This document shows, in pieces, positions 53,282 to 62,878 of a stretch of 64,000 nt of DNA. Position numbers and translations under genes: made by a program. Each line of letters begins with the position of its first letter. Positions within the stretch are counted from its first letter, which is position 1. The stretch spans positions 100,394 to 164,393 of the forward strand of contig NZ_SJDT01000005.1 in assembly GCF_004331995.1 (NCBI RefSeq). Reading direction: 5' to 3'. This DNA is from Arcanobacterium bovis. Lineage in GTDB: Bacteria; Actinomycetota; Actinomycetes; Actinomycetales; Actinomycetaceae. Under the pieces are notes generated by a model, which was not told where the DNA came from, did no database searches, and saw only the letters and a program-made list of their open reading frames with translations.

Positions 53282-54703
53282 TTATTTCAAAAAATTTACC
53301 AGTTGTGATGCGAGTCCGGTGTAGCTACTCGGTGTGAGTTTGAGTAAACGTTCCTCCACATCGGCAGGCATGCCCAGCTCTCGAATAAATTCGCGCATGT
53401 CTTGCTCAGTAACTTGACGCCCACGCGTCAGTTCCTTAAGCCTTTCGTAAGGATTTCCCATTCCGGTTGCGCCGGCGATTGCAGCTGCGCGCATAGCCTG
53501 CTGAATTGGCTCGCCGAGCACTTCCCACGAGTTGTTCAGATCGCTCTCGAGACGTTCGGGATCGACGTCGAGACCTGCAACTCCGCGTTGGAGATTGTCG
53601 AGCGCCAGCAGGGAGTGACCGAAAGCTACACCGATATTGCGTTGCGTGGTGGAATCGGTGAGGTCGCGTTGCATGCGCGAAGTTACCAAAGTGGCAGAGA
53701 GGGAATCGAACAGAGCACACGAGATTTCCATATTGGCTTCGGCATTTTCAAAGCGAATTGGATTCACTTTGTGTGGCATCGTTGAGGAGCCTGTTGAGCC
53801 CTGAGCAGCGAGATTTTGCTTGAAATAGCCGAGGGAAATGTAGGTCCAAAAATCAGTGGCAAGATTGTGTGCAATCCGGTTGAAACGTGCAACGTCCGCA
53901 AATAGCTCCGCCATCCAATCGTGCGACTCAATCTGGGTGGTGAGCGGATTCCACGTTAGGCCCAAACCGGTAACGAAAGCTTCAGACAACGCCGGCCAAT
54001 CGGCGTCGGGAATCGCGGCAAGGTGAGCGCCAAAGGTGCCGGTAGCGCCGTTGATCTTGCCGAGAAACTCGGCATTTTCGATCCGTTTTAGCTGGCGGCG
54101 CAGGCGGAACGCAAGCACAGCAACCTCTTTACCCAAGGTGCTTGGCGTGGCAGTCTGGCCGTGCGTGCGTGAAAGCATGGGCTGATCTGCTTGGCCGTGA
54201 GCGAGTTCAGAAAGCTGAGCCACGAACTTCTGTGCCTGCGGCAGCCAAACCTGGTGGACAGCGTCGCGCACTGTGACTGCGTAGGCGAGGTTGTTGATGT
54301 CCTCCGATGTGCAGAAAATATGCACGATTTCGTGTAGGTCGCCTAGCGAAGTTTCGCCAAGGGTGTCCGCCGCCTGGTCAAGACGCCGTTTGAGATAGTA
54401 TTCCACTGCCTTGACGTCGTGTTTTGTTTCGTTTTCGATCTCTTTGAGTTCGGTGATGTCGGCGGCGCCAAACTTGGCCACGATTGCCCGCAAGTATTCG
54501 ATTTCCTGCTCAGAGAGCCGCGGCGCACCGGGAAGCACACCATTGTTAGTGAGGAAAATCAGCCATTCAATTTCCACGTGCACACGTGCGCGGTTGAGCG
54601 CCGCTTCGGAAAGGTGGTTGGTGAGTGGAGCTACTGATGCGCGGTAGCGTCCGTCGAGTGGTCCGAGAGCAATGGGTGGTTCTATCTGAGCAAAATCTTC
54701 CAT
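53282..54703 (-). CDS. purB: Adenylosuccinate lyase
   Basis: 473 residues of the fumarase/aspartase superfamily. The signature GSSTMPHKVNPIRFENAE (near 305) contains the flexible catalytic loop, and LSRTHGQTATPSTLGKE carries the general-acid His. It acts twice in purine synthesis: cleavage of SAICAR to AICAR, and of adenylosuccinate to AMP. The E. coli-like long form (~455-475 residues) rather than the short Gram-positive form. No ribosome site; AACAAT lies 6 bases before the ATG, so the mRNA may be leaderless. It is divergent from the aminotransferase gene. Confidence 0.94.
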   Translation of the reverse strand: MEDFAQIEPPIALGPLDGRYRASVAPLTNHLSEAALNRARVHVEIEWLIFLTNNGVLPGAPRLSEQEIEYLRAIVAKFGAADITELKEIENETKHDVKAVEYYLKRRLDQAADTLGETSLGDLHEIVHIFCTSEDINNLAYAVTVRDAVHQVWLPQAQKFVAQLSELAHGQADQPMLSRTHGQTATPSTLGKEVAVLAFRLRRQLKRIENAEFLGKINGATGTFGAHLAAIPDADWPALSEAFVTGLGLTWNPLTTQIESHDWMAELFADVARFNRIAHNLATDFWTYISLGYFKQNLAAQGSTGSSTMPHKVNPIRFENAEANMEISCALFDSLSATLVTSRMQRDLTDSTTQRNIGVAFGHSLLALDNLQRGVAGLDVDPERLESDLNNSWEVLGEPIQQAMRAAAIAGATGMGNPYERLKELTRGRQVTEQDMREFIRELGMPADVEERLLKLTPSSYTGLASQLVNFLK

Positions 54704-54822
54704 ATTTCTATTGTTCCATGATGTCTGGACTGAGCCGGCGGCATTGCGAGTGGTGGACGCTACTATCTCAAAAAGTGAGCAAAACTGATCAAAAGTGAAC
54801 AGCTGAGTTTTGTCGCACCTCT

Positions 54823-54850
54823 TTCACAATTCGTGCAAAGTGGGCATTAT
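54823..54850 (+). promoter_or_regulatory. Promoter of the aminotransferase gene (leaderless)
   Basis: -35 TTCACA (54823-54828), 16-base spacer, -10 CATTAT (54845-54850), then 6 bases to the ATG at 54857. No Shine-Dalgarno is present. Confidence 0.5.
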
Positions 54851-54856
54851 TAGATT

Positions 54857-55951
54857 ATGGAATTTGCTGCGAGTCCGTTTGAGTCGTTTTTTCGTCCCGA
54901 AATTTATGATCTTCCTGCTTATGTAGCAGGAAAAAGAGCATGTGAGTCGGGCGTTATTAAGCTTGCCTCCAACGAATCGCCTTTTCCTACCTTGCCGGCT
55001 GTGCAAGCAGCGATTCAAGCTCATCTCGGAGATGTAAATCGCTATCCCGATATGGCTAACAGTCTCCTTACCAGCAAGATCGCCCAGTTCCATCAGCTCG
55101 ACGAATCGTATGTGACGATCTCCAACGGTTCAGTGGCGCTCATTGAAAAGATCCTCAGCGCGATATGCACGCCAAATTCGCAGGTAGTTCTGCCGTGGCG
55201 ATCCTTTGAAGCCTATCCCATCGCGGTGAGTATGGCGGGCGCGCAGGCAGTTAAAGTGCCCTTGCGTGCCGACGGCAATCCAGACCTAGTAGCGATGCTT
55301 GGAGAAATAAACGCTCGCACCCGTGCCATTATCGTCTGTACGCCAAATAACCCAACGTCGTCGGCTCTTAACCACACGGAACTGCGCGATTTCCTCCTCC
55401 AGGTTCCGCCACACATACCCGTTTTGCTCGACGAAGCCTACGTGGAATATGTGGAGATGGACGACGCCGTGCGTGGTGTTGAGCTGGTAAAAGAGTGTGC
55501 GAATGTGATTTCTTTGCGCACTTTTTCAAAGGCGTACGGTTTGGCAGGTTTGCGCTGCGGTTACGCTTTGGCTCAGCCGCATATCAGCCAAATCCTGCTC
55601 AAATGCCTCACTCCATTTGGGACAAATACCTTGGCGCAGGTAGCTGCGGTAGCTGCACTGGATTCAGTTACCGAGGTGCGACGCCGGGTTGAGATTACGA
55701 AACAAGAGCGCGCGAACGTCGTCAACGCTTTGTGTGCGTTGGGCTGGCGCGGCGGAAGTCCGCAAGGAAATTTCGTATGGTTCAATTTGCGTGACGAAAT
55801 TGATGGGGCTTCGCAAAGATTTACTGCGTTATGCGAGGACGAAGGGATCACTGTGCGCACTTTCCGAGGTGAGGGGAGTCGCGTGACGATCGCTGAGCCG
55901 GAAGGTTCATTGCGGTTAATTCGGGCTTATAGTGCATTTCGGCGGATTTGA
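54857..55951 (+). CDS. HisC-type aminotransferase (histidinol-phosphate or aromatic)
   Basis: 364 residues of the class I/II PLP aminotransferases, HisC branch. PLP contacts: SNGSVALI, CTPNNPTS, LLDEAYVEY, and the Schiff-base Lys225 in TFSKAYGLAGLRCGYAL. RLIRAYSAFRRI is a weakened form of the C-terminal substrate-binding arm. The enzyme may act in histidine synthesis, but no his genes are nearby. The type I dehydroquinase gene aroD follows 166 bases downstream on the same strand, so an aromatic-amino-acid aminotransferase (Pat-like) is equally possible. No hisC or pat symbol is assigned for that reason. Confidence 0.85.
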   Translation: MEFAASPFESFFRPEIYDLPAYVAGKRACESGVIKLASNESPFPTLPAVQAAIQAHLGDVNRYPDMANSLLTSKIAQFHQLDESYVTISNGSVALIEKILSAICTPNSQVVLPWRSFEAYPIAVSMAGAQAVKVPLRADGNPDLVAMLGEINARTRAIIVCTPNNPTSSALNHTELRDFLLQVPPHIPVLLDEAYVEYVEMDDAVRGVELVKECANVISLRTFSKAYGLAGLRCGYALAQPHISQILLKCLTPFGTNTLAQVAAVAALDSVTEVRRRVEITKQERANVVNALCALGWRGGSPQGNFVWFNLRDEIDGASQRFTALCEDEGITVRTFRGEGSRVTIAEPEGSLRLIRAYSAFRRI

Positions 55952-56117
55952 TTTCCCGAGAGCTGAAATACGCAGACACTATCGATGGTGGTTGTTAAGA
56001 TGGAGCGTGCGGTAGCGAGATATTTGGTGCGATTTTGGCAACTTCTGAACATATATCGAGATGTTTGTGAAATCGCCCCAAGAAAACGAGAAGAAGGTCT
56101 GAAAACAGGTGGGTGCA

Positions 56118-56870
56118 ATGATATTTGACGAATCGAAGAAGCCGTCGGTCATTGTGCCTTTGACTGGAACCACCACGCAAATGCTCATTGAGCAGGCGGA
56201 AGAGGCGCAAGCTGCTGGCGCGGATGTGATTGAGTGGCGGATCGATTTTATGATCGGTGCACACCACAATCTGTCCTTTACCTCGCTCGGCAGAGAGATT
56301 GTTGAACCGATTCTTGCCTGCACTACCGTGCCTTTGTTACTCACGATTCGCACGATGGAGCAAGGTGGCCAAGTCAAGCTTTCTGATGGGCGCTACCGGA
56401 TTTTGCTCGCCGAGATGCTCGATACCTTGAATTACCTGCAAGTTCCGGCGGAGCGAATTGGAATTGATCTGGAATTCCGATTTGAAGGAACGCCTGCGCT
56501 GTGTGAGCGCGCCCAAGAGCTGGGCTACACGGTGGTGCTCTCGCACCATGACTGGAACGAAACTCCTCATCCCGACGTCATGTATCTGGTATTCGACGAG
56601 ATGCTGGAGCTTCCCGGTGCCGTGCCGAAACTCGCCGTCACTCCCAACAGTGAAGACGATGTCGACGCCCTCCTGTGCACCGCACGCAAGGTGTCGCGGG
56701 AGCACGACCGCCCGATTATCGCTCTGTCGATGGGGGAGTTGGGCAAGCGCTCGCGGCTCGAAGGGTGGAAGTACGGCTCAATCGCCACCTTTGCAACGGT
56801 TGGTGAAGGATCAGCACCGGGCCAGCCGAGCATCGCAGAACTGCGGGCGGCGCTGGCAGATAGTCAATAG
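56118..56870 (+). CDS. aroD: Type I 3-dehydroquinate dehydratase
   Basis: 250 residues from the ATG; a GTG 9 bases earlier overlaps the AGGTGGG ribosome site. EWRID (39-43), SHHDW with catalytic His144, the Schiff-base Lys171 in VPKLAVTPNS, and the C-terminal SMGELGKRSR, followed by a SAPGQPS loop, are the type I dehydroquinase landmarks. It converts 3-dehydroquinate to 3-dehydroshikimate in the shikimate pathway. Most actinobacteria use the unrelated type II enzyme (AroQ), so a type I enzyme is somewhat unusual here. It may be expressed with the aminotransferase gene upstream. Confidence 0.93.
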   Translation: MIFDESKKPSVIVPLTGTTTQMLIEQAEEAQAAGADVIEWRIDFMIGAHHNLSFTSLGREIVEPILACTTVPLLLTIRTMEQGGQVKLSDGRYRILLAEMLDTLNYLQVPAERIGIDLEFRFEGTPALCERAQELGYTVVLSHHDWNETPHPDVMYLVFDEMLELPGAVPKLAVTPNSEDDVDALLCTARKVSREHDRPIIALSMGELGKRSRLEGWKYGSIATFATVGEGSAPGQPSIAELRAALADSQ

Positions 56871-57136
56871 TGCCGAGGGTAGATCTGCGGCAATTGACGA
56901 TTCGTGCCTGCTGGATTGCCGTTTCTAGCCAGCGGGTAAATAGTGAAAGCGACACGCGTATTGGGTATAAATAACAATTCGATTGCAATCTCTGTGCAAG
57001 GCAGTGATAGAGGTGTAGAGAATACCTAGGTAATCATGCTCAGGTATGAGGCAGGTTGCTCCTCAATCCGTTTAGAGAATGATGAGAGAATATTTCAGTG
57101 TTTTAGACTGAGAAGGTGGGAGGAAACAAGAGCAGC

Positions 57137-59113
57137 ATGCAAATCCAGAAGCCTGAAAATAGCGCGATCTCACCGTCGCCAACTTTTCGTTTAGGTGGCC
57201 TTGACGGGCTGCGAGCAATAGCGTGTATCGCAGTATTGGTCTACCATACGTGGGCAACAATTTTGCCTGGTGGTTTTCTTGGCGTGGACGTGTTCTTCGT
57301 TCTTTCTGGTTTTCTTATTACTTCTCTCCTCGTAAAAGACCTCGAAAATTACGGAACGATCCGGATTGCTCGATTTTGGATGCGGCGTTGGCGTCGACTT
57401 TTCCCTGCTGTATTCACTGCAGTTTTCGTCACTGTTCCGATTGCGGCGCTTATCAACACTGACATTCTTGTGAAGCTACGCAGTCAAGTGCTGGGCGCTT
57501 TCACGTTCACGTACAACTGGGTGTCGATTGCTACCGGTTCGGAGTACTTTGAACAAGGCTCTCCGAATCTTCTCACGAATATGTGGACTCTTGCTGTTGA
57601 GCAGCAATTTTATATCCTGTGGCCCGTTATTATGATGGGTTTGTGGTGGCTCAATCGTTCGTTGCGGATTGCCTCGCCGCTGATTCTAGCTGCTGCTTCG
57701 CTTGGCTTGATGGCGTATTTAGTGGCTGGTGGCGCAGATGTAACGCGCGCATACATGGGTACCGATTCGCACGCCTTTGGCTTGATGATCGGTGCAGCAA
57801 TTGCGATTATGGCTGGCTCTGTGCTTGAGCCGTCCGATGAGCAACGCCCACACGTACCTGCACAAATTATGGGCATACTCAGCGTTTTGGGTCTCGTAGG
57901 AGTATTTGCCTGTTTCGTTTTTGCAGACGAGCATATCTCAATCACTTACCCATGGGTGATGCTCATAGTTGCGGTGTGTACTGCGTTGATTTCCTTGGGG
58001 ATGACGGCGCGGTACCAGCAAGCGGGGTCGGTTGCGTATCGTTTGCGTGCTTTTCTTGATTTACGACCTTTTACATGGATTGGGGAGCGCTCGTACGGTA
58101 TTTACCTTTGGCATTGGCCAGTGGTGGTTATCTGGCAGACGGTATTTCCAGATGTGCACCCGGCGCTTACCACGCTCATTATCGGCGGAGTTTCGATCAC
58201 TGCTGCAGCTCTGAGCTTTAAGTATGTGGAAAATCCGATGCGCTACAACGGAATCAATGCCACGTTGCGGCAGTGGTTTGGTGTATTATGCACTCAAGTT
58301 TCGACGATGCGCCAGTCAAACGACGGTGATTCCTCAGTGCTGACGAAGAAATGGTTTGCAGCAATGCGGCTTTTTGCAGCGGTGTTGTGTTCCTCCCTCT
58401 TTGTATACGCCTTGGTAGCAGCGCCTGTGGAATCGGAAGTCGAAGCGGGGTTCCAGAAGAGTGAACAAGCCTCGCAGCAGAATGGGAATGGCGCAAACGG
58501 GCAGGGTGCTCAACAAGGCGGGGTACAAAATGGCGGTCAACAAGGTGGCGCAGCAGCTCAACCGGATAAAGACGCCGTCACTAAAGCCGAAGCAATTGTG
58601 ACAGGCGAGCATATCACGGTGCTCGGTGACTCTGTGATTGCCATGGTGGATCCAGTGATGGCGAATAAGTGGCCCGGTATCGTTGTAGACGGAGAGAAAA
58701 ACCGTTCCCAACATTCAATTTCTCCGCTAATTCAGCAACATCTGGCAGATAATACGCTGCGCCACTATGTAGTGATTGGTGTGGCTAACAACGGTACTAT
58801 CCGCGATTCAGACATTGATCGCTGGTTGCAAGAAATTGGCCCGGATCGCGTGCTTGTGCTGATTACGGGGCATGGGACTGCCCGTACTACCTGGATTCCA
58901 GAGTCGAATGCGGCAATTGCTCGCGCTAAAGAGCGTTACCCTCAGCAAGTGACGATAGCTGACTGGTACACGATTGTGGAACAGAACCCAGACGCCGTCT
59001 ACCGCGATCGCACTCACCCAAATCCGGATGGAAATCCGCTGTTCGTGGCTGAGGTTGAGAAGGCTCTCAACGAGGGATCGAAGCTTACGCCGTCGGTTGA
59101 AGCGAAGAAATAA
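57137..59113 (+). CDS. OafA/YrhL-type membrane acyltransferase with SGNH-like tail
   Basis: 658 residues from the ATG that follows GGGAGGA; a GTG 21 bases earlier would place that site inside the gene. Residues 15-~385 form the ten-helix acyltransferase-3 domain: GLDGLRAIACIAVLVYHTWA, FFVLSGFLIT, RFWMRRWRRLFPA and WPVVVIWQTVF. A Gln/Gly/Asn-rich linker (~450-480) leads to an outer SGNH-like domain (ITVLGDSVIAM, then DRTHPN with catalytic Asp and His). Such proteins O-acetylate cell-wall or exported glycans. It converges on arsA, and the two coding regions overlap by 29 bases at their 3' ends. Confidence 0.88.
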   Translation: MQIQKPENSAISPSPTFRLGGLDGLRAIACIAVLVYHTWATILPGGFLGVDVFFVLSGFLITSLLVKDLENYGTIRIARFWMRRWRRLFPAVFTAVFVTVPIAALINTDILVKLRSQVLGAFTFTYNWVSIATGSEYFEQGSPNLLTNMWTLAVEQQFYILWPVIMMGLWWLNRSLRIASPLILAAASLGLMAYLVAGGADVTRAYMGTDSHAFGLMIGAAIAIMAGSVLEPSDEQRPHVPAQIMGILSVLGLVGVFACFVFADEHISITYPWVMLIVAVCTALISLGMTARYQQAGSVAYRLRAFLDLRPFTWIGERSYGIYLWHWPVVVIWQTVFPDVHPALTTLIIGGVSITAAALSFKYVENPMRYNGINATLRQWFGVLCTQVSTMRQSNDGDSSVLTKKWFAAMRLFAAVLCSSLFVYALVAAPVESEVEAGFQKSEQASQQNGNGANGQGAQQGGVQNGGQQGGAAAQPDKDAVTKAEAIVTGEHITVLGDSVIAMVDPVMANKWPGIVVDGEKNRSQHSISPLIQQHLADNTLRHYVVIGVANNGTIRDSDIDRWLQEIGPDRVLVLITGHGTARTTWIPESNAAIARAKERYPQQVTIADWYTIVEQNPDAVYRDRTHPNPDGNPLFVAEVEKALNEGSKLTPSVEAKK

Positions 59114-60914
59114 CTACGCAACGCTCGGACTGCGCCTGAACGCTTGCGATAGCCTGCGTTTCTGCCTCGGCTCGTTGCATGAGTAACGGCGAGCGTGGAT
59201 TGGCTGCCGATAGCGAATTGTTCACTGCCCACGCCCACGGATAAATCTGTGCCCGCGCCAAATCTTCCACGAGTTGCTGCGCTTCTAAGATAGGTGTGCG
59301 CTCGGGAAGCGTGACGATAATGACCCTCGTGAGGTCAGGGTTTTGAAGGCGCGTGAGGGCTGTGGCTTCCGAGTCTGTAGTTTTTCCTGCTTGGCGCGTT
59401 ATCTCACGATGATAGGAGCCGGTGGCATCCACGAGAAGCAAGGTGTGGCCGGTAGGAGCAGTATCGAGCACCACGAACTGTGTTTCGGCAAGTTTGACGA
59501 CGTCGGAAAACTCGTTGAAAACGGCAATTTCTTCGGTACAAGGGCTACGGAGATCTTCTTCGAGCGCTGCTTTGCCGGCGGCGTCGAGGTGTGCACCCTT
59601 AGTTTCAAGAACATCGCGGCGATACCGCTCGGTGGCTTCATGTGGGTCAATGGCGCGAACGCTGAGATTTGGCAGGTCAGAGCTCACCGCGGCGTCAATA
59701 TGAGCTGCCGGATCGGTGGTTGAGAGAAGCACTTCGTGCCCACGCTGTGCCAGAGCCAGCGCTATTGCACTCGCCAGAGTGGTTTTGCCAACCCCACCTT
59801 TGCCCATCGTAATCACGAGGCCATGTTGGTTAGGCTCGAGCTCGTCAATCAGTGTGCTTAGTGATTCTTGAAGCTGAGGTGATTGCGACAGGGTTGATCG
59901 CGAAAGGTTCGACGGCGGTGTTGTTCCGTCGTCACGCGATATTGCTGCGTCCTCAGGTGACGTTGCGGCGTCATGCAGAGTTGTTACGGCCTCTTGCGGC
60001 ACACAATGTGGTGCAGTCCCGTGTGCAAGCAGCTCGCGGAGCATATCGACGCCGATCATATTCTGTTCTTGGAGAGGAAGCACATCCATGTCCAGCTTGT
60101 TTAAGACGTCGGGCAAGGAATTGAGAACGCCCTGTTCAGAGCGGAATATATCGCGGTACAGGGGATCGTTTTGTGATTCGGGATCGCAGCTTGGATCTGG
60201 AAGTACAGCGTTGATTATCAGATTACTTGGCTCAATGTCGAGTGCTTTGAGCTCATGGAATGTGCGTTCTACTTCATCAATAGTTGGCTGTTGAGCACGC
60301 GCTACCAGCACGATGCGGGTCTGTTGAGGGTCTTTGAGAGCTTGCAGTGCCTGCCGGTATGTTGACCGATGCTTGTCTAATCCGCTCATAGGACCGAGGC
60401 ATGATGTATCACCTTTTCCAACATCAAGGTAATTACTCCAATCGCCTGGGAGTTGGAGCAGGCGGATTGTGTGTCCGGTAGGGGCGGTATCAAAAATAAT
60501 GTGATCGTATTGCTCGGTGCTTTCGTCGCCCGCAAGCAAGGAAGTGAACTCGTTAAATGAAGCAATTTCGGTGGTACAAGAGCCAGAAAGCTGTTCAGTA
60601 ATCGCATCAATTTCGCGCTGCGGGAGGAATGAGCGCACTGGAGCCAAAATGCGCTCGCGATATGCTTGCGCAGCGACTTGTGGGTTGATGTCGATTGCGT
60701 CAAGATTCGCCACACTGCGAATGGGAGTAGGGGTTGAACCGATTTGTGTCTCTAAGGCGTGTCCGATATTGCTCGCAGGATCGGTGGATACGAGCAGCAC
60801 ACGTTTGCCAGAATCTGCCAAGTGAACAGCGGTTGCGCAGGCAATAGAAGTCTTACCAACGCCACCTTTTCCCGTGAAGAAAAGGTGGCGTGGAGGTTTG
60901 TTTAGGAGCAGCAA
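59085..60914 (-). CDS. arsA: Arsenite-stimulated ATPase ArsA
   Basis: 609 residues in two homologous halves, each with P-loop GKGGVGKT (15-22 and about 377-384) and DTAPTGHT. Cysteines that form the arsenite site in E. coli ArsA have counterparts (GSCTTEIASFNEF, TSCLGPM, SPCTEEIAVFNEF). The TTG start is chosen because GGAGGAG lies 5 bases before it; an in-frame GTG 18 bases earlier precedes that site. The start overlaps the end of arsD by 13 bases, so they are coupled. It receives arsenite from ArsD and powers an efflux pump; no arsB or acr3 is in the window. Confidence 0.92.
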   Translation of the reverse strand: MLLLNKPPRHLFFTGKGGVGKTSIACATAVHLADSGKRVLLVSTDPASNIGHALETQIGSTPTPIRSVANLDAIDINPQVAAQAYRERILAPVRSFLPQREIDAITEQLSGSCTTEIASFNEFTSLLAGDESTEQYDHIIFDTAPTGHTIRLLQLPGDWSNYLDVGKGDTSCLGPMSGLDKHRSTYRQALQALKDPQQTRIVLVARAQQPTIDEVERTFHELKALDIEPSNLIINAVLPDPSCDPESQNDPLYRDIFRSEQGVLNSLPDVLNKLDMDVLPLQEQNMIGVDMLRELLAHGTAPHCVPQEAVTTLHDAATSPEDAAISRDDGTTPPSNLSRSTLSQSPQLQESLSTLIDELEPNQHGLVITMGKGGVGKTTLASAIALALAQRGHEVLLSTTDPAAHIDAAVSSDLPNLSVRAIDPHEATERYRRDVLETKGAHLDAAGKAALEEDLRSPCTEEIAVFNEFSDVVKLAETQFVVLDTAPTGHTLLLVDATGSYHREITRQAGKTTDSEATALTRLQNPDLTRVIIVTLPERTPILEAQQLVEDLARAQIYPWAWAVNNSLSAANPRSPLLMQRAEAETQAIASVQAQSERCVVISSLQPTA

Positions 60915-61330
60915 GATTCTCCTCCACAGCACGTATCGCCGGCTTTGGAAGTGGGCTGTATGAGTGGCAGTGCCTGTGCCGAGGGCGTATCAGCACAGCA
61001 CGGTGATTCGGAATTGGCCGCCGAGTCTGCACACCCTGCCCATTCACACAACTCTGCGCGGCTTGGATAACGTCCGGTAGCGACAGTTACGCCATCTACC
61101 AATGTGAGCGGCAGACCTTCAGATCCAACTGATTGCATGAAAGCAATGACTGCAGGATCTTCACCAAATTTCATCGGATCAGTGGCGAGATTGGCTCGGG
61201 CAATATCCACGCCTTTTGCTTCGAGTGCTTTCACATCTGCTGTGAAGGTTACGAGAGCTTCGTCGATATCGGTGCCGCATACGCCGGTATTGCAGCACAA
61301 AGCGGGTTCATAGATACGAATAACGGCCAC
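60902..61330 (-). CDS. arsD: ArsD arsenite metallochaperone
   Basis: 142 residues from a GTG after AAGGAG. Cys12, Cys13 and Cys18 (ALCCNTGVCG) form the arsenite-binding site required for transfer to ArsA. Two more vicinal Cys groups follow (SPCCADT and a CCGGESCCS tail), as in E. coli ArsD. It binds arsenite, hands it to ArsA and weakly represses its operon. The gene is the first of arsD-arsA, and the 179-base gap before it (61331-61509) carries no ArsR gene. Confidence 0.93.
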   Translation of the reverse strand: MAVIRIYEPALCCNTGVCGTDIDEALVTFTADVKALEAKGVDIARANLATDPMKFGEDPAVIAFMQSVGSEGLPLTLVDGVTVATGRYPSRAELCEWAGCADSAANSESPCCADTPSAQALPLIQPTSKAGDTCCGGESCCS

Positions 61331-61509
61331 GTCGTCTCCTTAAAATATCTGGTTACTGCTAGTAGCAGCTGCGCTTTGTAGACGCAAGCGCGTTAGAGCT
61401 CCCGCGTTGTGAACGCTGCTCACAAATGAGCGCAGGTAGTACACAGAATACAGGATTGACGTCGGATATGCTCCGCGGGTTTTGGTGGAGCTTAGTCCCG
61501 AACGGGCGT

Positions 61510-62589
61510 TTACTCCCCGAACCAAGCACCCAATCCGTCGTCGGCACCTACCCAGGCGTAAGCGTCGTCGTGATTGTCGATGAGAATCGCGTGGAAAGCT
61601 TTTTCGATCTTTTCGCACACGTCAGGGTTTCCGACGCCGGTGACGATCAGGTGGCAGCGTGGCGATAGTGGCGCAGAGTCCTCAGTAACGTACAGCTCAG
61701 ACCATTTTCCGGCGTCGCCTACACTCACGACGCCGCCGATAGCTTCCCACGAACAGATACGGTCGGGACGCGAGGGGAGCCAAAAACAGCCGCGTGCGCA
61801 AACATTCTCGCCGGCGAGGTCGGCCACCATATCGCGCAGGCGCTCAGGATGGAAAGGGTTTTCGGAATAGAGATCAAGCGTCCACGTTCCGTGTGAATCG
61901 GGGCCGCCCCATGCTTGGGTAGTGGCTGGGTGAATGCGATCGACGCCGTCGGCGGGATCGTGCTCAATTTTGCGGATTTCGTCAAGAAGTGGCTTGTCGA
62001 TGCCATTGAGGAGGAGCACATCGTGTGGGCGCAGGTGCTCGATCAATTCTTGTCCGAGCCCATTATCAGGGCCAACAGTGAGGATAATATCGGCGTAGCC
62101 CAGGTTCATCATGTGTACTTCGGCAAGGCAGCGCTCGTCGCCTTCAAAAAGGTTGGCATTTACTTCGTGTAGTTCGCGGTGTCCGAGCAGGTCGTCGGTG
62201 GCGGTGGCCGAATCGATGATATGAGTGACGCCCATGAGTTTGATAGGTATTTCAGGGATTAATTCAAGTTCGGCGCTTAGACCAGGAACAAGATGGATGA
62301 GTTCTACTCCTGGTGGGAGTAGGAGTAAAGTTTCGGAGCTTGATGTCGTGCGGCGCAGCGTAAATTCGATGATAGCCGAGCGTAGTGCGCAAGTTGCGCA
62401 ATCGCCGTCGATCGGAAACTCGTGAACCTCACTATCCTCGAAAGGTGAGAGACTTGCGAAACGGATGGTGGCGTCGTCGGTGAAAGCGCTGGTGAAAATG
62501 GAAGCGCCGTCGGCCGAGAAAATGAGCGCGGTAAGGTCGCGGATGCTTTCGTCGAGCGTCGAAATAATTCCGAGAGAATGCTGAGTCAT
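61510..62589 (-). CDS. COG0523 (CobW/ZigA-type) protein lacking the P-loop
   Basis: 359 residues from the ATG behind GGAGTG; a longer TTG frame has no ribosome site. The body matches COG0523 metallochaperones: DGDCATCALRSAIIEFTLRR (Cys64 and Cys67 in the place of the CxCC metal motif), HIIDSATAT, ADIILTVGP, the CobW C-terminal domain (NPFHPERLRDMVADL, then FWLPSRPD) and WSELYVTED. The N-terminal GxxGxGKT is absent: residues 1-30 read MTQHSLGIISTLDESIRDLT, then ALIFSADGAS. GTP binding is therefore doubtful. It is divergent from the zinc-free ribosomal-protein genes, a typical zinc-starvation (Zur) context. Confidence 0.82.
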   Translation of the reverse strand: MTQHSLGIISTLDESIRDLTALIFSADGASIFTSAFTDDATIRFASLSPFEDSEVHEFPIDGDCATCALRSAIIEFTLRRTTSSSETLLLLPPGVELIHLVPGLSAELELIPEIPIKLMGVTHIIDSATATDDLLGHRELHEVNANLFEGDERCLAEVHMMNLGYADIILTVGPDNGLGQELIEHLRPHDVLLLNGIDKPLLDEIRKIEHDPADGVDRIHPATTQAWGGPDSHGTWTLDLYSENPFHPERLRDMVADLAGENVCARGCFWLPSRPDRICSWEAIGGVVSVGDAGKWSELYVTEDSAPLSPRCHLIVTGVGNPDVCEKIEKAFHAILIDNHDDAYAWVGADDGLGAWFGE

Positions 62590-62604
62590 TTTGGTCACTC
62601 CAAA

Positions 62605-62632
62605 TTGCAAGTAATGAGAGTCGTTCTATATA
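62605..62632 (+). promoter_or_regulatory. Promoter of rpmB with candidate Zur site
   Basis: -35 TTGCAA (62605-62610), 16-base spacer, -10 TATATA (62627-62632), 9 bases before the ATG at 62642; no ribosome site, so the mRNA is leaderless or nearly so. Within the spacer AATGAGAGTCGTT (62613-62625) is an imperfect palindrome like AATGA-N3-TCATT Zur half-sites. The whole divergent gap is only 52 bases. Confidence 0.5.
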
Positions 62633-62641
62633 GTGCCATGT

Positions 62642-62878
62642 ATGACTACATATTGCCAAGTTACTGGGAAGAAGCCTTCCTTCGGGAATGCTGTATCACA
62701 TTCCCACCGTAAAACCCGACGTCGCTGGGACCCGAACCTGCAAACAAAGCGGTACTTCGTGCCATCCTTGGGACGCACAATCAAGCTCACCGTATCGACA
62801 ACCGGCATCAAGACCATCGACAAGCGTGGCATTGAATCGGTAGTGGCGGAAATGATCGCTCGAGGAGAGAAGTTCTGA
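62642..62878 (+). CDS. rpmB: 50S ribosomal protein L28, zinc-independent form
   Basis: 78 residues ([20 protein letters not shown]) with only one Cys; the paired CxxC zinc motifs of the zinc form are missing. [20 protein letters not shown] and [20 protein letters not shown] are typical L28. It would replace zinc-binding L28 when zinc is scarce. TGATG overlap with the next gene couples their translation. Confidence 0.93.
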   Translation: MTTYCQVTGKKPSFGNAVSHSHRKTRRRWDPNLQTKRYFVPSLGRTIKLTVSTTGIKTIDKRGIESVVAEMIARGEKF

